From: Halomonas sp. S3-1-1
GTDB lineage: Bacteria > Pseudomonadota > Gammaproteobacteria > Pseudomonadales > Halomonadaceae
Reading direction: 5' to 3'
Length of the DNA stretch: 64,000 bases
NCBI RefSeq assembly: GCF_023757625.1
Contig: NZ_JALGBZ010000001.1
Span: forward strand, 620,001 to 684,000
Shown: one piece after another, positions 25,749-35,696 of the stretch
Position numbering within the stretch: the first letter of the stretch is position 1
Layout of the letters: each line of letters begins with the position of its first letter
Program-made: the position numbers and the translations under genes
Notes under the pieces: model-generated
Told to the model about the DNA's origin: nothing
What the model saw: only the letters and a program-made list of their open reading frames with translations
Databases searched by the model: none

Positions 25749-27254
25749 ATGATCGATTTTGCCGCAGTCGAGCAAAGCCTTGCGCTTTTGTTCTCAAGCT
25801 TCAGCCCGTGGATGGTGGTCATTCCCGGTATCGTGCTGGGGCTGATTTTCGGCGCCACGCCCGGGCTTCAAATCTCCATGGCCATGGCGATCTTCTTGCC
25901 CATGACCATGTACATGGACTTCATCCAGGCGATGCTCTTTCTCACCGCCATCTTCACCGGCGGCTCGTTCGGCTCGGGCATTCCGGCCATTTTGATGAAC
26001 ATTCCCGGCACGTCCTCGGCGATCGCCACCGCCTTCGATGGCTACCCCATGGCGCGCAACGGGCAGCACAACGAAGCGCTAGGGGTGGCGCTCGCTTCGT
26101 CGGTGATCGGCGTACTGATGGGCTACGTGATCCTGTTCATCATGATCCAGCCGCTTTCCGTGATGGTGCTCAAGCTCGGTCCGGCGGAGATGTTCATCGT
26201 CATTTTGTGGGGCATGACGCTGATCGCGAGCCTCAAGGGTGAGCAGGTGCTCAAGGGCCTGATGGCGGGGTTCGTGGGACTGCTGGCCGGTACCATTGGC
26301 TTTAGCGAAGTGGGCCTGGCCCGCGGCACCATGGGGCAAACGTACCTGCTTGACGGGATTCCCGTGATTCCGGCGATGATGGGCATGTTCGCCGCCTCGG
26401 AGCTTTTCAAGCTGGCCAACAAGGGCTTCATCGTCGAGTCCGAGGCTTCGCGCAAGGTCGATATCAAACAGATTTTCGGCGGCTGTAAAATGGCGCTGAG
26501 CCATCCGTGGGTGATGATTCGCGGCGGCTTGATCGGCGTGTTCGTCGGCGCGGTGCCCGGGGTGGGCTCGTCGGTGTCGAATCTGCTTTCGTATGTGGAA
26601 ACCAAGCGCCGGGACAGCGACCCCGACTCGTTCGGCAAGGGGAACCCCAAGGGCGTGGTGGCCTCGGAATCCGCCAATAGCACCTCCGAGGCGGGCTCGA
26701 TGGCAACGCTTCTGGCGCTGGGCATTCCCGGCGGTGGCGCTACCGCAGTGATGCTGGCGGCGTTCGCCATGCACAACATCACCGGCGGGCCACAGTTCAT
26801 CCGCCAGCAAACCGACGTGGTCTACGCGATCATCTTCGCCAACTTCGCCCAGGTATTTTTGCTGGTCGTCGTGGGGCTTTTGTTCATTCCGCTTCTAGCC
26901 AACATCATCAAGGTGCCGATGCGCTACCTGATTCCTTCGGTGCTGGTTCTGGCGGTGATGGGCTCGTTCGGTTTGACCGGCAACATGACCGGCCCGGCAA
27001 CGGTGCTGGTATTCGCGGTGATCGGCTGGATTTTCCGCCACTACGGCTACTCGGTGCCCGCCGCGGTCATCGGGCTTTTGCTGGGCTCGCTTGCCGAGAA
27101 GTCGCTTTTGCACTCCTATCAGATCAGCGGTGGCGATTTCAGCTACCTGTTCACCCGCCCCGTGGCGCTGGGCATTCTGGCCCTGCTGGTGATTTCGCTG
27201 TTTGGCCGGCCCTTGATGCAGCGCTTTCAACAGCGCCGCGCTAGTACGGCGTAG
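25749..27254 (+). CDS. tctA: Tripartite tricarboxylate transporter large permease (TctA)
   Basis: The 501-residue membrane protein has the TctA hallmarks GATPGLQISMAMAIFLPMTM, GGSFGSGIPAILMNIPGTSSAIATAFDGYPMARNG and the second inverted-repeat copy VPGVGSSVSNLLSYVETKR with GIPGGGATAVMLAAF. It is the transport subunit for the TctC ligand. The AbrB-family gene follows after three bases. Confidence 0.93.
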   Translation: MIDFAAVEQSLALLFSSFSPWMVVIPGIVLGLIFGATPGLQISMAMAIFLPMTMYMDFIQAMLFLTAIFTGGSFGSGIPAILMNIPGTSSAIATAFDGYPMARNGQHNEALGVALASSVIGVLMGYVILFIMIQPLSVMVLKLGPAEMFIVILWGMTLIASLKGEQVLKGLMAGFVGLLAGTIGFSEVGLARGTMGQTYLLDGIPVIPAMMGMFAASELFKLANKGFIVESEASRKVDIKQIFGGCKMALSHPWVMIRGGLIGVFVGAVPGVGSSVSNLLSYVETKRRDSDPDSFGKGNPKGVVASESANSTSEAGSMATLLALGIPGGGATAVMLAAFAMHNITGGPQFIRQQTDVVYAIIFANFAQVFLLVVVGLLFIPLLANIIKVPMRYLIPSVLVLAVMGSFGLTGNMTGPATVLVFAVIGWIFRHYGYSVPAAVIGLLLGSLAEKSLLHSYQISGGDFSYLFTRPVALGILALLVISLFGRPLMQRFQQRRASTA

Positions 27255-27257
27255 CCA

Positions 27258-28265
27258 ATGGCCTTGCGAACGCTGAGAACTCTCGTGTTGGGTAGTTTGG
27301 GTGGCGTCATCGCCACCCTTTTTTCATTGCCGCTGGCGTGGATGCTGGGCGCGCTCTTTCTGGTAATGGGCGCCTCGCTCGCCGGCGTCAAAACCGGGGT
27401 GGACAAGCGCTTTCACGTGGTCGCCATCGCCCTGCTCGGGCTTTTTATCGGCAGCCGTATTCAGGCCCGGGAGCTTATGGGGCTGGTGCAGTGGTATCCC
27501 AGCGTGATCGCCATGCTGGTCTACATGGCTCTCATGCTGGCCGGCGGCTACTGGATCTTCAGCCGTGCCGGCGTGGGGCGCGTCAGCGCGATGTTTTGCG
27601 CCTACCCGGGCAGTATGAACTCGGCGCTGGTGCTGGCCGAAGGCGCCAGGGGCGATCTTCGCTGGATCGCCATTTCCCACTCCCTGCGTTTGGTGACCGT
27701 GGTCTCCGGCGCGGCGCTGGTGGCGAGTCTGTTCGTCGATGAGGTCACGTTGCAAAGCGATAGTCACGCGCTGAGGCTTTGCGACATTGCCGCGCTGCTC
27801 GTCGTGCCGCTTTTCTGGTGGCTCATGAAGCGGCTTCGCGTGCCCATGCCGGAATTTTTGGGCCCCATGGCCGCCGGCGCGGTGCTGACCAACGCCGGAC
27901 TCGACTACGAACTGCCGGTGTGGCTGGTGTTCGGCGCTTTTCTGGTGCTGGGCTCCTCGGTGGGATCACGCTTTTCCAACACGCGCTTTTCTCAGGTGTT
28001 CAAGGTGGGCCGTTTCGGCCTTCTTTACGCGGTTTTCGCGCTAGCCATGGCGGCGCTGATGGCCTGGCTGGTGGCGTCTGTCACGCCGCTTGCCTTCGTG
28101 GCAGTGCTGCTGGCGCTGATTCCCGGCGGGGTGGGGGAGTTGGCAGTGATCGCCACGGTCATGGGCATCGACCCGGTCTACGTGGTCTCCCACCACGTGC
28201 TGCGTCTTTTGATCCTGATTTTCATGACGCCCGCGATGGTGCGCCTGGCGGGGCCGGTGCCCTAG
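27258..28265 (+). CDS. AbrB-family membrane protein (AbrB duplication family)
   Basis: The 335-residue protein consists of two similar membrane halves of the AbrB-duplication family, with LPLAWMLGALFLVMGASLAGV, MFCAYPGSMNSALVLAEGARGD and the second-half IPGGVGELAVIATVMGID. The proline-glycine turns are typical. Such proteins often lie beside tct genes and their transport role is unclear. Its 3' end overlaps the convergent histidine kinase gene by 44 bases. Confidence 0.85.
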   Translation: MALRTLRTLVLGSLGGVIATLFSLPLAWMLGALFLVMGASLAGVKTGVDKRFHVVAIALLGLFIGSRIQARELMGLVQWYPSVIAMLVYMALMLAGGYWIFSRAGVGRVSAMFCAYPGSMNSALVLAEGARGDLRWIAISHSLRLVTVVSGAALVASLFVDEVTLQSDSHALRLCDIAALLVVPLFWWLMKRLRVPMPEFLGPMAAGAVLTNAGLDYELPVWLVFGAFLVLGSSVGSRFSNTRFSQVFKVGRFGLLYAVFALAMAALMAWLVASVTPLAFVAVLLALIPGGVGELAVIATVMGIDPVYVVSHHVLRLLILIFMTPAMVRLAGPVP

Positions 28266-29673
28266 CGGGGAATTCGAGCCGCGCGACCAGCCCGCTGGCG
28301 TTCGGCGGGCCATGGTCTGCCCGGTTATAAAGCGAAAGCGTGGCCGCGTGGGCGGTCGCCACCTGTTCGACGATGGCAAGCCCTAGTCCGCTTCCCGGCG
28401 TTTGCGGGTTGTGGCGGTAAAAGCGCTCGGTGAGCTGGCCAAGCGTTTCGGGCGCGACGCCCACGCCGTGGTCGCTCACGGTGAGCACGGCCCGGCCGGC
28501 CTCCTCGGCGATGTGGATATCGATACTGCCCTTGTAGGTGTGTCCGCCGCCGGCATGGACGCTGGCGTTTTCGATCAGGTTGGTCACCATCCAGAGCAGC
28601 ATGATCGGGTCCCCCAGCACTTTCGGCGGCTGGCCCGCTTGCTCGAAGGAGAGTTCTTGGCCCTTCTGGTAGATGGCCGTCACCGTTTGATTGCAGGCTT
28701 GGCGGCAGATCGCGACCAGGTCGACCTTCTTTAGATGGGTGTCGTCGAAGAGTTCGCTGCGCGTCTTGGCGTATTTCAAGAGCTGCTGCACGGTGTGGCT
28801 GGCGTGCTCGGCGATGCGCTGCATTTCGCTTAAATTGGCGCGGGTATCGGCTTCCCGAGTGGTTTTCAGCGATATTTCGGTGAGCGCGCGAAGCTCTGAA
28901 ATGGGCGTTCGCAGCTGATGGGAAACATCGGCGTTGAGCTGCTGGGTACTCTCGATGCTGCGGCGAATACGCTGCATCAGCTGGTTGATGCTGCTGATCA
29001 ACGGGTGAATCTCTCGAGGCGCGCCATCGGCGATGGGGTGGAGGTCATTGGGTGAGCGCCGACCGAGCGCCCGGCTGATCGCGGTCAACGGAGCCAGCCC
29101 GCGGTAAATGGCAAAAAGCGCCAGCGTGATGGCCAGAATACCCGTGACCACCATGAGACTACTCAGAGTGAGCATGAAGTCGTTGAGCAGGGTGTGGCGT
29201 GCTTCTTTCGACTCGGCGACGATCACTTCGATATTGGTATGGGTGCGGCTTCGGTTGAATGGAAAGGTCAACGCCACGGCGCGAAGCTCGTTGCCGGCGT
29301 AGGCGACGTCGTAAAAAAGCGGCTCATCGAGCGGACCTGGCGGGTCGCCAAGGCCGGGAAAACCCGCCACGATGCCGCCACTAATATCGCGAATGCGGTA
29401 GAAGATCTTGCCTTCTCCTCGGCTTCCCAGGGTGCTCACGCTGAAGTAGTGCATGTTGATATGAAGCTCGCCATCGACGGTATAAAGGCGCCGCTCCAAG
29501 CGATTGGCGGCATTGAGCAACATGTCGTCGAAGGTTTCGTTGATCTGGCGGGCGAGCAGTACGTGGCTTAGGCCCAGCGTGGCCAGCGCAAGCCCGGTAA
29601 AGGGCAGACCGATCCAGATGAGCAGGCGTCCGCGAATCGACGAGGGGCCCCATTTCTTTAGACGTTCCAGCAT
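28222..29673 (-). CDS. tctE: Sensor histidine kinase, TctE-like
   Basis: The 483-residue kinase has a first helix at about 16-40, a periplasmic 2CSK_N-type domain (about 41-165), a second helix at about 166-190, a HAMP-like linker, the phosphoacceptor His252 in ADVSHQLRTPISE, and an ATPase domain with N-box MVTNLIENA and GSGLGLAIVEQ. Together with the response regulator upstream it resembles TctDE, which controls tricarboxylate uptake. The facing tctCBA operon is the probable target. The ATG at 29673 is chosen because the membrane helix follows directly; upstream in-frame sequence overlaps the regulator gene. Confidence 0.88.
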   Translation of the reverse strand: MLERLKKWGPSSIRGRLLIWIGLPFTGLALATLGLSHVLLARQINETFDDMLLNAANRLERRLYTVDGELHINMHYFSVSTLGSRGEGKIFYRIRDISGGIVAGFPGLGDPPGPLDEPLFYDVAYAGNELRAVALTFPFNRSRTHTNIEVIVAESKEARHTLLNDFMLTLSSLMVVTGILAITLALFAIYRGLAPLTAISRALGRRSPNDLHPIADGAPREIHPLISSINQLMQRIRRSIESTQQLNADVSHQLRTPISELRALTEISLKTTREADTRANLSEMQRIAEHASHTVQQLLKYAKTRSELFDDTHLKKVDLVAICRQACNQTVTAIYQKGQELSFEQAGQPPKVLGDPIMLLWMVTNLIENASVHAGGGHTYKGSIDIHIAEEAGRAVLTVSDHGVGVAPETLGQLTERFYRHNPQTPGSGLGLAIVEQVATAHAATLSLYNRADHGPPNASGLVARLEFPARAPAPPGAPSRAS

Positions 29674-29707
29674 GTTCGTTCGCCGGTTAAGTGGGTTGGC
29701 ACAGAGA

Positions 29708-30376
29708 TCATCGATCAAGGGGCGCCAGATAATAGCCCAGCCCGCGCGCGGTCTTGAGGCCGAAATCCCGGCCGATCTTCTTGCGAATACGCGAAATGTA
29801 GGTCTCCACCGCGGCATAGCTGACCGGCTCATCGGTTTTCGAAAGCCGGTCGATGATTTGATCCTTACTCACCAGGCGGTTCTGGTTGATCATCAAATAC
29901 TCAATGACTTCGAGCTCGCGACGATGCAGGGGCACGGGGGTGGCGTCAACGCGAAGCTCCCGGGTTTCGGGAAAGAACTCGAGCGCACCACACTGAATCG
30001 AGTCGCCGCCGAAGTGCTGAGCGCGGCGCACCAATGCGCGTGCCCGAGCGCTGACCTCATCCAGCGAAAAAGGCTTGCACAGGTAGTCGTCAGCGCCCTC
30101 TTCCAGACCGAGAATGCGCTGATCAAGCGTATCCCGAGCGGAGATCACCAGCACCGGAATCCGGTTATACTGCTGGCGCAGACGCCGTAGCAGCGTGATG
30201 CCATCGAGCTCGGGCAGCCCCAAATCGAGCAGCAACACATCGAAGCCGCCTTGGTCCAGCATATACTCCGCCTGAGCGCCATCAGCGGCGTGCGCAACAT
30301 CGAAGCCCGCCTCGCGCAGAGTCGTCGCGATCGAGCGAGCCAGATTGTCGTTGTCTTCCGCGATGAGCGCTTTCAT
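29708..30376 (-). CDS. tctD: OmpR-type response regulator, TctD-like
   Basis: The 222-residue protein has a receiver domain with acidic pair E7/D8, phosphoacceptor Asp51 (LLLDLGLPELDG) and the conserved Lys in DDYLCKPFS. A winged-helix domain follows (VETYISRIRKKIGRD, TARGLGYYL). It is followed by its kinase gene 34 bases downstream. Confidence 0.9.
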   Translation of the reverse strand: MKALIAEDNDNLARSIATTLREAGFDVAHAADGAQAEYMLDQGGFDVLLLDLGLPELDGITLLRRLRQQYNRIPVLVISARDTLDQRILGLEEGADDYLCKPFSLDEVSARARALVRRAQHFGGDSIQCGALEFFPETRELRVDATPVPLHRRELEVIEYLMINQNRLVSKDQIIDRLSKTDEPVSYAAVETYISRIRKKIGRDFGLKTARGLGYYLAPLDR

Positions 30377-30406
30377 GAACGCCTCCCAGCGCTTGAAATG
30401 AAGCGT

Positions 30407-31126
30407 TTACCCTTCGGGCTGATACTTGTAACCCACGCCGTACACCGAGCGGATGATCTCCTGGTCGGGCAGCGCTTCGGTGATCTTTTTGCGCAGCTTC
30501 TTGATGTGGCTGTCCACGGTGCGCTCGGACACGATGCGGTTGTCGCGGTACATGTGATCCATCAGCTGCTCGCGGCTGAAGATGCGCCCGGGGGCGTGCA
30601 TCATCACGCGCAGAAGCTGAAACTCGACTGCGGTCAGGCCCAAATCCTGGCTGCCCGCTCGCGCCACCCAGCCTTCGTCGTCCAGGGTAACCGGCGCGGC
30701 CGTGGCGGAGGGCTCATCGGCGGCGGCTTCGGCGGCGCGGCTTCGGCGCAGCACCGCCTTGACCCGGGCCACCACTTCCCGCGGGCTGAACGGCTTGCAG
30801 ATATAGTCGTCGGCGCCCATCTCGAGCCCCACCAGACGGTCCACCTCTTCGACCTTCGCCGTCACCATGATGATGGGCAGCGCCGGCCAGCGCTGGCGGA
30901 TTTCGCGGCAGAGCGTGGTGCCGTCCATGCCCGGCAGCATCAAATCCAGCAGCACCAGCGCCGGCGTATTCGCGTCGAGCCAAGGGAGCACGTCGTCGCC
31001 GTGCTCGATCAGCGTCGGCGCGAAATGGTGGCCGGTCAGGTAGTCGGCCATCAGGCGCGCGATCTTCGGCTCATCCTCGACGATGAGAAGGGAGGCGTTG
31101 GCGGGGTGCGAATCGGTCGATGACAT
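30407..31126 (-). CDS. baeR: Response regulator BaeR
   Basis: The 239-residue protein follows E. coli BaeR closely (APTLIEHGDDVLPWL, DLMLPGMDGTTLCREIRQ, LEMGADDYICKPFSPREVVARVK). It has phosphoacceptor Asp61 and an OmpR-type winged helix with SERTVDSHIKKLRKKI and VYGVGYKYQ. BaeR activates efflux and envelope stress genes. The ATG at 31126 is chosen since the upstream extension has no homology. It is last in the MFP-RND-baeS-baeR operon. Confidence 0.9.
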   Translation of the reverse strand: MSSTDSHPANASLLIVEDEPKIARLMADYLTGHHFAPTLIEHGDDVLPWLDANTPALVLLDLMLPGMDGTTLCREIRQRWPALPIIMVTAKVEEVDRLVGLEMGADDYICKPFSPREVVARVKAVLRRSRAAEAAADEPSATAAPVTLDDEGWVARAGSQDLGLTAVEFQLLRVMMHAPGRIFSREQLMDHMYRDNRIVSERTVDSHIKKLRKKITEALPDQEIIRSVYGVGYKYQPEG

Positions 31127-31164
31127 GGGCACTCGAAACTCCAGGGTGAATATCCAACGTGACG

Positions 31165-32586
31165 CTAGCGCGAAGAGAGCAGCGGAAAGCGCAGCGTCCA
31201 GCAAAGCCCGCCCAGAGGCGAGACGCTGGCGGTAAGCGTGGCGTCGTGGGCGCTGGCCAGGGCACTGGCAATCGAAAGCCCCAGGCCGCTGCCGCCGCTT
31301 GCGCGGCTGCGCGAGCCCTCGACGCGGTAGAGCCGCTCGGTCAGCCGGGCTAACTCGCTTTCCGGTACGCCCGGAGCGCTATCTTGCCATATCACCACGG
31401 CCTGGTGGGCCTCGACGCTCAAACGCACGTCGAGCGTGCCCGGGGCCACGGTGTAGGCGCAGCTGTTATCCAACAGGTTGCTCCAGAGCTGGCGCAGGCG
31501 CTGCGGGTCGCCCAGCACCGTGACGTTCGGGGCGATGTCGGCGGTCAAGGTCAAGCCGCTGTCCGCCAGCCAACGGTCGGCATCCGAGAGCCGGCCCAAA
31601 AGGCTCTCGCTAAGATCCATTGGCGATAGGTGAATGTCGAGCGCGCCGGCGTCGCTTTGCGATAGCAGGCGAAGATCCGCCACCAGCCGCTCGAGCTGGT
31701 CGACCTCCTGGGCGAGCGACCCCAAATTCTCCTGGTTGAGCGCTCGCACGCCGTCCTGCATCGCCTCGATCTCGCCGCGCAGCACGGCAAGCGGCGTTCG
31801 AAGCTCGTGGGCGGTGTCCGATACCCAGCGCGCCCGGGCGCTGCGGCTCGCATCCAGCGTTTCGGCCAACAGGTTGAAGTCCTGGGCAAGCCGCGAGAGC
31901 TCGTCGCGGCCACGGGCGCGCAGGCGAATGTGGTAGTCGCCTTCGGTGAGCCGGCGCGTGGCCCCGGCCAGCGCCCGGGTGCGCCCGCCAAGCCACCAGG
32001 AGAGCCCGCCGGCTAACAACAGAGAGGCCAACACCAACGACAAAACGATAATGGAGAGATTGCGCTGCTGGCGCTCCAGAAAGCGGCTCTCCATATGCTC
32101 CATGACCTGCTGGGGCGACCGAAAGCCCAGCTCGCCGATACTCACGCGCTCGCCGCCGGAGGCGCTTTCGCTGTAAAGCGTCAGCCAGTGCCAGTCGTCT
32201 GGCTCACCCAGCGGGCGTGGGCGAACCACGAAGCGGCCTTGGGTGTCGCGCAGCGCGAAGTCCCGCGCCTCGCCCAAGGGGGAGGCGCGCTCTTCGCGCC
32301 CGCGCCCGAGTTCGAAGCGCACCACGCGGGGCCAACGATCCGGGGCGCGCTCGAGCCACGCCCAGCTTCGCTGGCTGTTCCAGCGGGTCACCAGGCCGTC
32401 GGCCAGAAGCGTCGCTCGGCGCTCCTGGGCCTGGGTCAGGTACTCGAGGAACCCCCGGTCGATACTGTAGGAGACCGCCATGAAGGTACTGGCGGCGATC
32501 GCCACGTTGACACTTAGAATCACCGCGAACAGGCGCCACCCAAGGCGCGACGGGCGCCAGCGAGACAGCGTTTGAAGCCGGGTCAT
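31165..32586 (-). CDS. baeS: Sensor histidine kinase BaeS
   Basis: The 473-residue kinase has two membrane helices (about 17-38 and 178-200) around a periplasmic sensor, with the BaeS-like SIDRGFLEYLTQAQERRATLL. A HAMP domain (RRLTEGDYHIRL) is followed by His260 in SDTAHELRTPLAVLR and an ATPase domain with LLDNSCAYT and GSGLGLSIA. It senses envelope stress. Its start overlaps the end of the RND gene by four bases, so sensor and pump are co-expressed. Confidence 0.9.
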   Translation of the reverse strand: MTRLQTLSRWRPSRLGWRLFAVILSVNVAIAASTFMAVSYSIDRGFLEYLTQAQERRATLLADGLVTRWNSQRSWAWLERAPDRWPRVVRFELGRGREERASPLGEARDFALRDTQGRFVVRPRPLGEPDDWHWLTLYSESASGGERVSIGELGFRSPQQVMEHMESRFLERQQRNLSIIVLSLVLASLLLAGGLSWWLGGRTRALAGATRRLTEGDYHIRLRARGRDELSRLAQDFNLLAETLDASRSARARWVSDTAHELRTPLAVLRGEIEAMQDGVRALNQENLGSLAQEVDQLERLVADLRLLSQSDAGALDIHLSPMDLSESLLGRLSDADRWLADSGLTLTADIAPNVTVLGDPQRLRQLWSNLLDNSCAYTVAPGTLDVRLSVEAHQAVVIWQDSAPGVPESELARLTERLYRVEGSRSRASGGSGLGLSIASALASAHDATLTASVSPLGGLCWTLRFPLLSSR

Positions 32587-35500
32587 GAGGAGTTACCGTT
32601 TGGGTCGGGCTGAGGGGTCGGCTGCGGCGGGGCGCTCAGGCGCTCGCGCAGGTTTTCGAGCCCAAGGTACAAACAAGGCACCAGAATGAGCAGAATGGCG
32701 GTGGCGAAAATCATCCCGAAGCCCAGCGAAATCGCCATGGGAATCATGAAGCGCGCCTGACGCGAGGTTTCCAGAATCATCGGTGCCAGTCCTAAAAAGG
32801 TGGTGAGCGTGGTCATCATGATCGGGCGAAGCCGCCGGGTGGCCGCGGCGACGATCGCCTCGCGCGCCGCCATGCCTTCGCGGCGCTTGCGGTTGGCGTA
32901 GTCGATCAGCACCAGCGCGTCGTTGATGACCACCCCGGAGAGCGCCAGCATCCCGAGCAGGCTGATGATCGAAAGCCCAAAGCCCATGACCATGTGGCCC
33001 GCCACCGCGCCGACCAGGCCAAAGGGAATGGCGGCCAACACCAACAGCGGCTGCAGGTAGCTTCTAAACGGAATGGCGAGCAGGGCGTAGAGCGCGGCGA
33101 GCATCAGCCACATGGCGGTTCTAAGCGTGGCCAGGTTGTCGGCGGTATCCTGCTGGCGCCCGCCAAGCGTCACTTCGAGCCCCGGCCAGGTGTTGGTCAG
33201 GGTGGGGAAGACATCCTCCTGAAGCGTGGCGAGCACCTGGTTAATGGTCTGGTCGTTGTCGGAGTCGGCGGTCACGGTGATGATGCGCCGCCCGTCGATA
33301 CGCGTCAGGCTGCTCGAGGCCTGGCTCAGGGTGATGTCCGCCGCCCGCGACAGCGGAATGCTCAAGCCATCGGCGGTGCGCACCGGCAGGCGGTAGAGCT
33401 CGTTCAAGCTCGCCCGGTCCTGCTCCGGCAGGCGCACCTCGACGCTCACCTCCTGGCGGCCGATGAACTGCTCGACGGCGGTGGCGCCCTGCAGCGGGCC
33501 GCGGAGCGCCTGGGCCAGGTCGCTGCCGGTCAGCCCCAGCGCTCGGCCTTCGGCGGAAAGGCGCATTTCGAGCTGCGGCTTGCCGTCGCCCAGGCCGCTG
33601 TCGATATCGGTCAGGCCGTACTCGCCGAGCTGCTCGGCCAAGCGGGTGGCCGCGGCTTCGAGCACCAGGGTGTCCGGGTGGGAAAGGCGCAGGCTGAGCG
33701 CGGCGCCGCTGCCCGGCCCGCCCACGTCCGAGGCGAAGCGCACCGACTGCGCGCCCACCAGGTCGCCGCTCACGTCGCGCCAGCGTTCGGCGATGCGCGA
33801 TGGCGGCCACTGGTCGAGGCTTTCGCGGGCGATGTCCAGCGTCACTTCCAGGCTTTCACCGTCCAGCCGGCTGCGGGTGCTGGCGAACGCAAGCGTCGGC
33901 TCTTCGGCGCTGAGCGTCTCGGCGGCGTCGATCAACTGCTGGCCGAGCTCGCGGCTGACGCTGATATTGCTGCCGATCGGCAGGGTCACGGTGGCCCGCA
34001 CCTGGTCCGACTCGACCCGGGGCATCAGCGAAAAGCCGAGCCGCCCGCTCATCGCCCAGGCCAGCGCCACCACCAGCAGCGTAACGCCCAAACTCACGCT
34101 TAGAAGCCGCTGGTTCAGCGCGCGCTGCAAAAACGGCTCGAAGCGGCGGTAGGTAAACGCGTGCAGGCCGCCTTGCAACGTGTGGCGAACGCGCTCCAGC
34201 GGGCGCTGCCAGGCCGGGGTCTTGCGCGGCTTGTGGCTGTGGGCCAAGTGCGCGGGCAAAATGAACAGCGCCTCGGCCCAGGAGATCAAAAAGACCGTGA
34301 CCACCACCACCGGCACGGTGGCGAAGATCATTCCCAAAAAGCCCGGCAAAAACAGCAGCGGCATGAACGCCACGATATTGGACAGAATGGCGAAGGTGAG
34401 CGGCACCGCGATCTCTTTGGCGCCCTTGACCGCCGCGTCGCGCAGCGAGTAGCCCTCTTCGCGGTAGCTGTAGATGTTCTCGCCCACCATGATCGCATCA
34501 TCCACCACGATGCCGAGCGCGATGATGAAGGCGAACATCGACATCATGTTCAGCGACACCCCGATCCAGGGCAGAAACAGCATCGCCCCTAAAAACGCGG
34601 TGGGAATGCCGAGCGTTACCCAGAACGCCAGGCGCGCCTCGAGAAACAGCGCCATGAGAATCATCACCAGCGCCAGGCCCATCCAGGCGTTCTTGAGCAG
34701 AAGCCCCAAGCGGTCCTCGTACACCTCGGAGCTGTCGCGGGCCACGTCCAGATGGATGTTCGGGGGAAGCCCGGCGCGCAGACGCTCCAACTCGCTCTGC
34801 ACCGCCCTGGAGACGCTGGTAGGCGTCTGGTTGCCGACCTGGAAGACCTCGACGGACAGCCCTTGCTGGCCGTTATAAAACTCCTCGCGGTCGGTTTCGG
34901 CGAAGCCTTCGCGCACCTGGGCGATCTGGCCAAGCTCGACCGGCGCGCCCTGGGTAGTGGTGAGAATCGGCAGGCGCGCGAACTCGGCGGCGCTTTGGCG
35001 CCGGCCCTGGTAGCGAATCAGCCACTCGCCTTCGGCGGTGGTGAGCTGGCCGCTGGCCAGGTCCAGTGCTTCCTCGCCGATGCGCGCGGCCAGCGCCTGG
35101 TGGTCGAGCCCGTAACGCTCGATCGCCTCGTCGTCCAGCAGCACCTGAATTTCGCGGTCGCGGTTACCGGAAAGCTCCGCCCGGGAGATGCCGCTATTGG
35201 CCTGAAGCTCGGCGCGCACGTTCTCGGCGGCGTCGTGCAGCGCGGCCAGGCTGGCATCGCCATACACCTGCAAACTCACCACGCCGCGGGAGTAACCGGC
35301 CAGGCTAAAGCGCGGCGGGTCGGCGGCGTTGGGGAAGGTGGTGATCCCATTCACCGCCTGCTGGATCTCCTGGTAGACGCGCATCACCTCTACACCGTCG
35401 ATCAGCGTGGCCTGCACCACGCCGCTGCTTTCGTTGGCGGTGGCGGTCAGCTCATCGATCCCTTCGACGTTGGACATCGCCGACTCGACCGGTAGTAGCA

Positions 35501-35696
35501 GACTCTGTTCGATATCTTCCGGCGTGGCGCCGGGGTAGCTGATGGAGACTTGAACGGTTTCGCTTTCAAAGTCGGGAAAGACCTCCTTCTTGATGGCAAG
35601 CGAGGCCATCAAACCGCCGACGATGAACAGCGCCATCATCAGGTTCGGCGCGACGCCGTGATCCACCATCCAGGCAATCGGGCCTTTGCGCGTCAT
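32583..35696 (-). CDS. RND-family efflux transporter permease
   Basis: The 1037-residue protein has the RND layout: a first helix (NLMMALFIVGGLMASL), a large periplasmic loop, the proton-relay pair Asp399-Asp400 in GIVVDDAIMVGENIYS, then a second repeat ending in SLGFGMIFATAILLILVPCLYLG. It pumps substrates outward with the fusion protein encoded just upstream. Both gene junctions overlap by four bases. No outer-membrane channel gene lies in the operon, so it probably uses a TolC-type protein encoded elsewhere. Substrates are unknown. Confidence 0.92.
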   Translation of the reverse strand: MTRKGPIAWMVDHGVAPNLMMALFIVGGLMASLAIKKEVFPDFESETVQVSISYPGATPEDIEQSLLLPVESAMSNVEGIDELTATANESSGVVQATLIDGVEVMRVYQEIQQAVNGITTFPNAADPPRFSLAGYSRGVVSLQVYGDASLAALHDAAENVRAELQANSGISRAELSGNRDREIQVLLDDEAIERYGLDHQALAARIGEEALDLASGQLTTAEGEWLIRYQGRRQSAAEFARLPILTTTQGAPVELGQIAQVREGFAETDREEFYNGQQGLSVEVFQVGNQTPTSVSRAVQSELERLRAGLPPNIHLDVARDSSEVYEDRLGLLLKNAWMGLALVMILMALFLEARLAFWVTLGIPTAFLGAMLFLPWIGVSLNMMSMFAFIIALGIVVDDAIMVGENIYSYREEGYSLRDAAVKGAKEIAVPLTFAILSNIVAFMPLLFLPGFLGMIFATVPVVVVTVFLISWAEALFILPAHLAHSHKPRKTPAWQRPLERVRHTLQGGLHAFTYRRFEPFLQRALNQRLLSVSLGVTLLVVALAWAMSGRLGFSLMPRVESDQVRATVTLPIGSNISVSRELGQQLIDAAETLSAEEPTLAFASTRSRLDGESLEVTLDIARESLDQWPPSRIAERWRDVSGDLVGAQSVRFASDVGGPGSGAALSLRLSHPDTLVLEAAATRLAEQLGEYGLTDIDSGLGDGKPQLEMRLSAEGRALGLTGSDLAQALRGPLQGATAVEQFIGRQEVSVEVRLPEQDRASLNELYRLPVRTADGLSIPLSRAADITLSQASSSLTRIDGRRIITVTADSDNDQTINQVLATLQEDVFPTLTNTWPGLEVTLGGRQQDTADNLATLRTAMWLMLAALYALLAIPFRSYLQPLLVLAAIPFGLVGAVAGHMVMGFGLSIISLLGMLALSGVVINDALVLIDYANRKRREGMAAREAIVAAATRRLRPIMMTTLTTFLGLAPMILETSRQARFMIPMAISLGFGMIFATAILLILVPCLYLGLENLRERLSAPPQPTPQPDPNGNSS

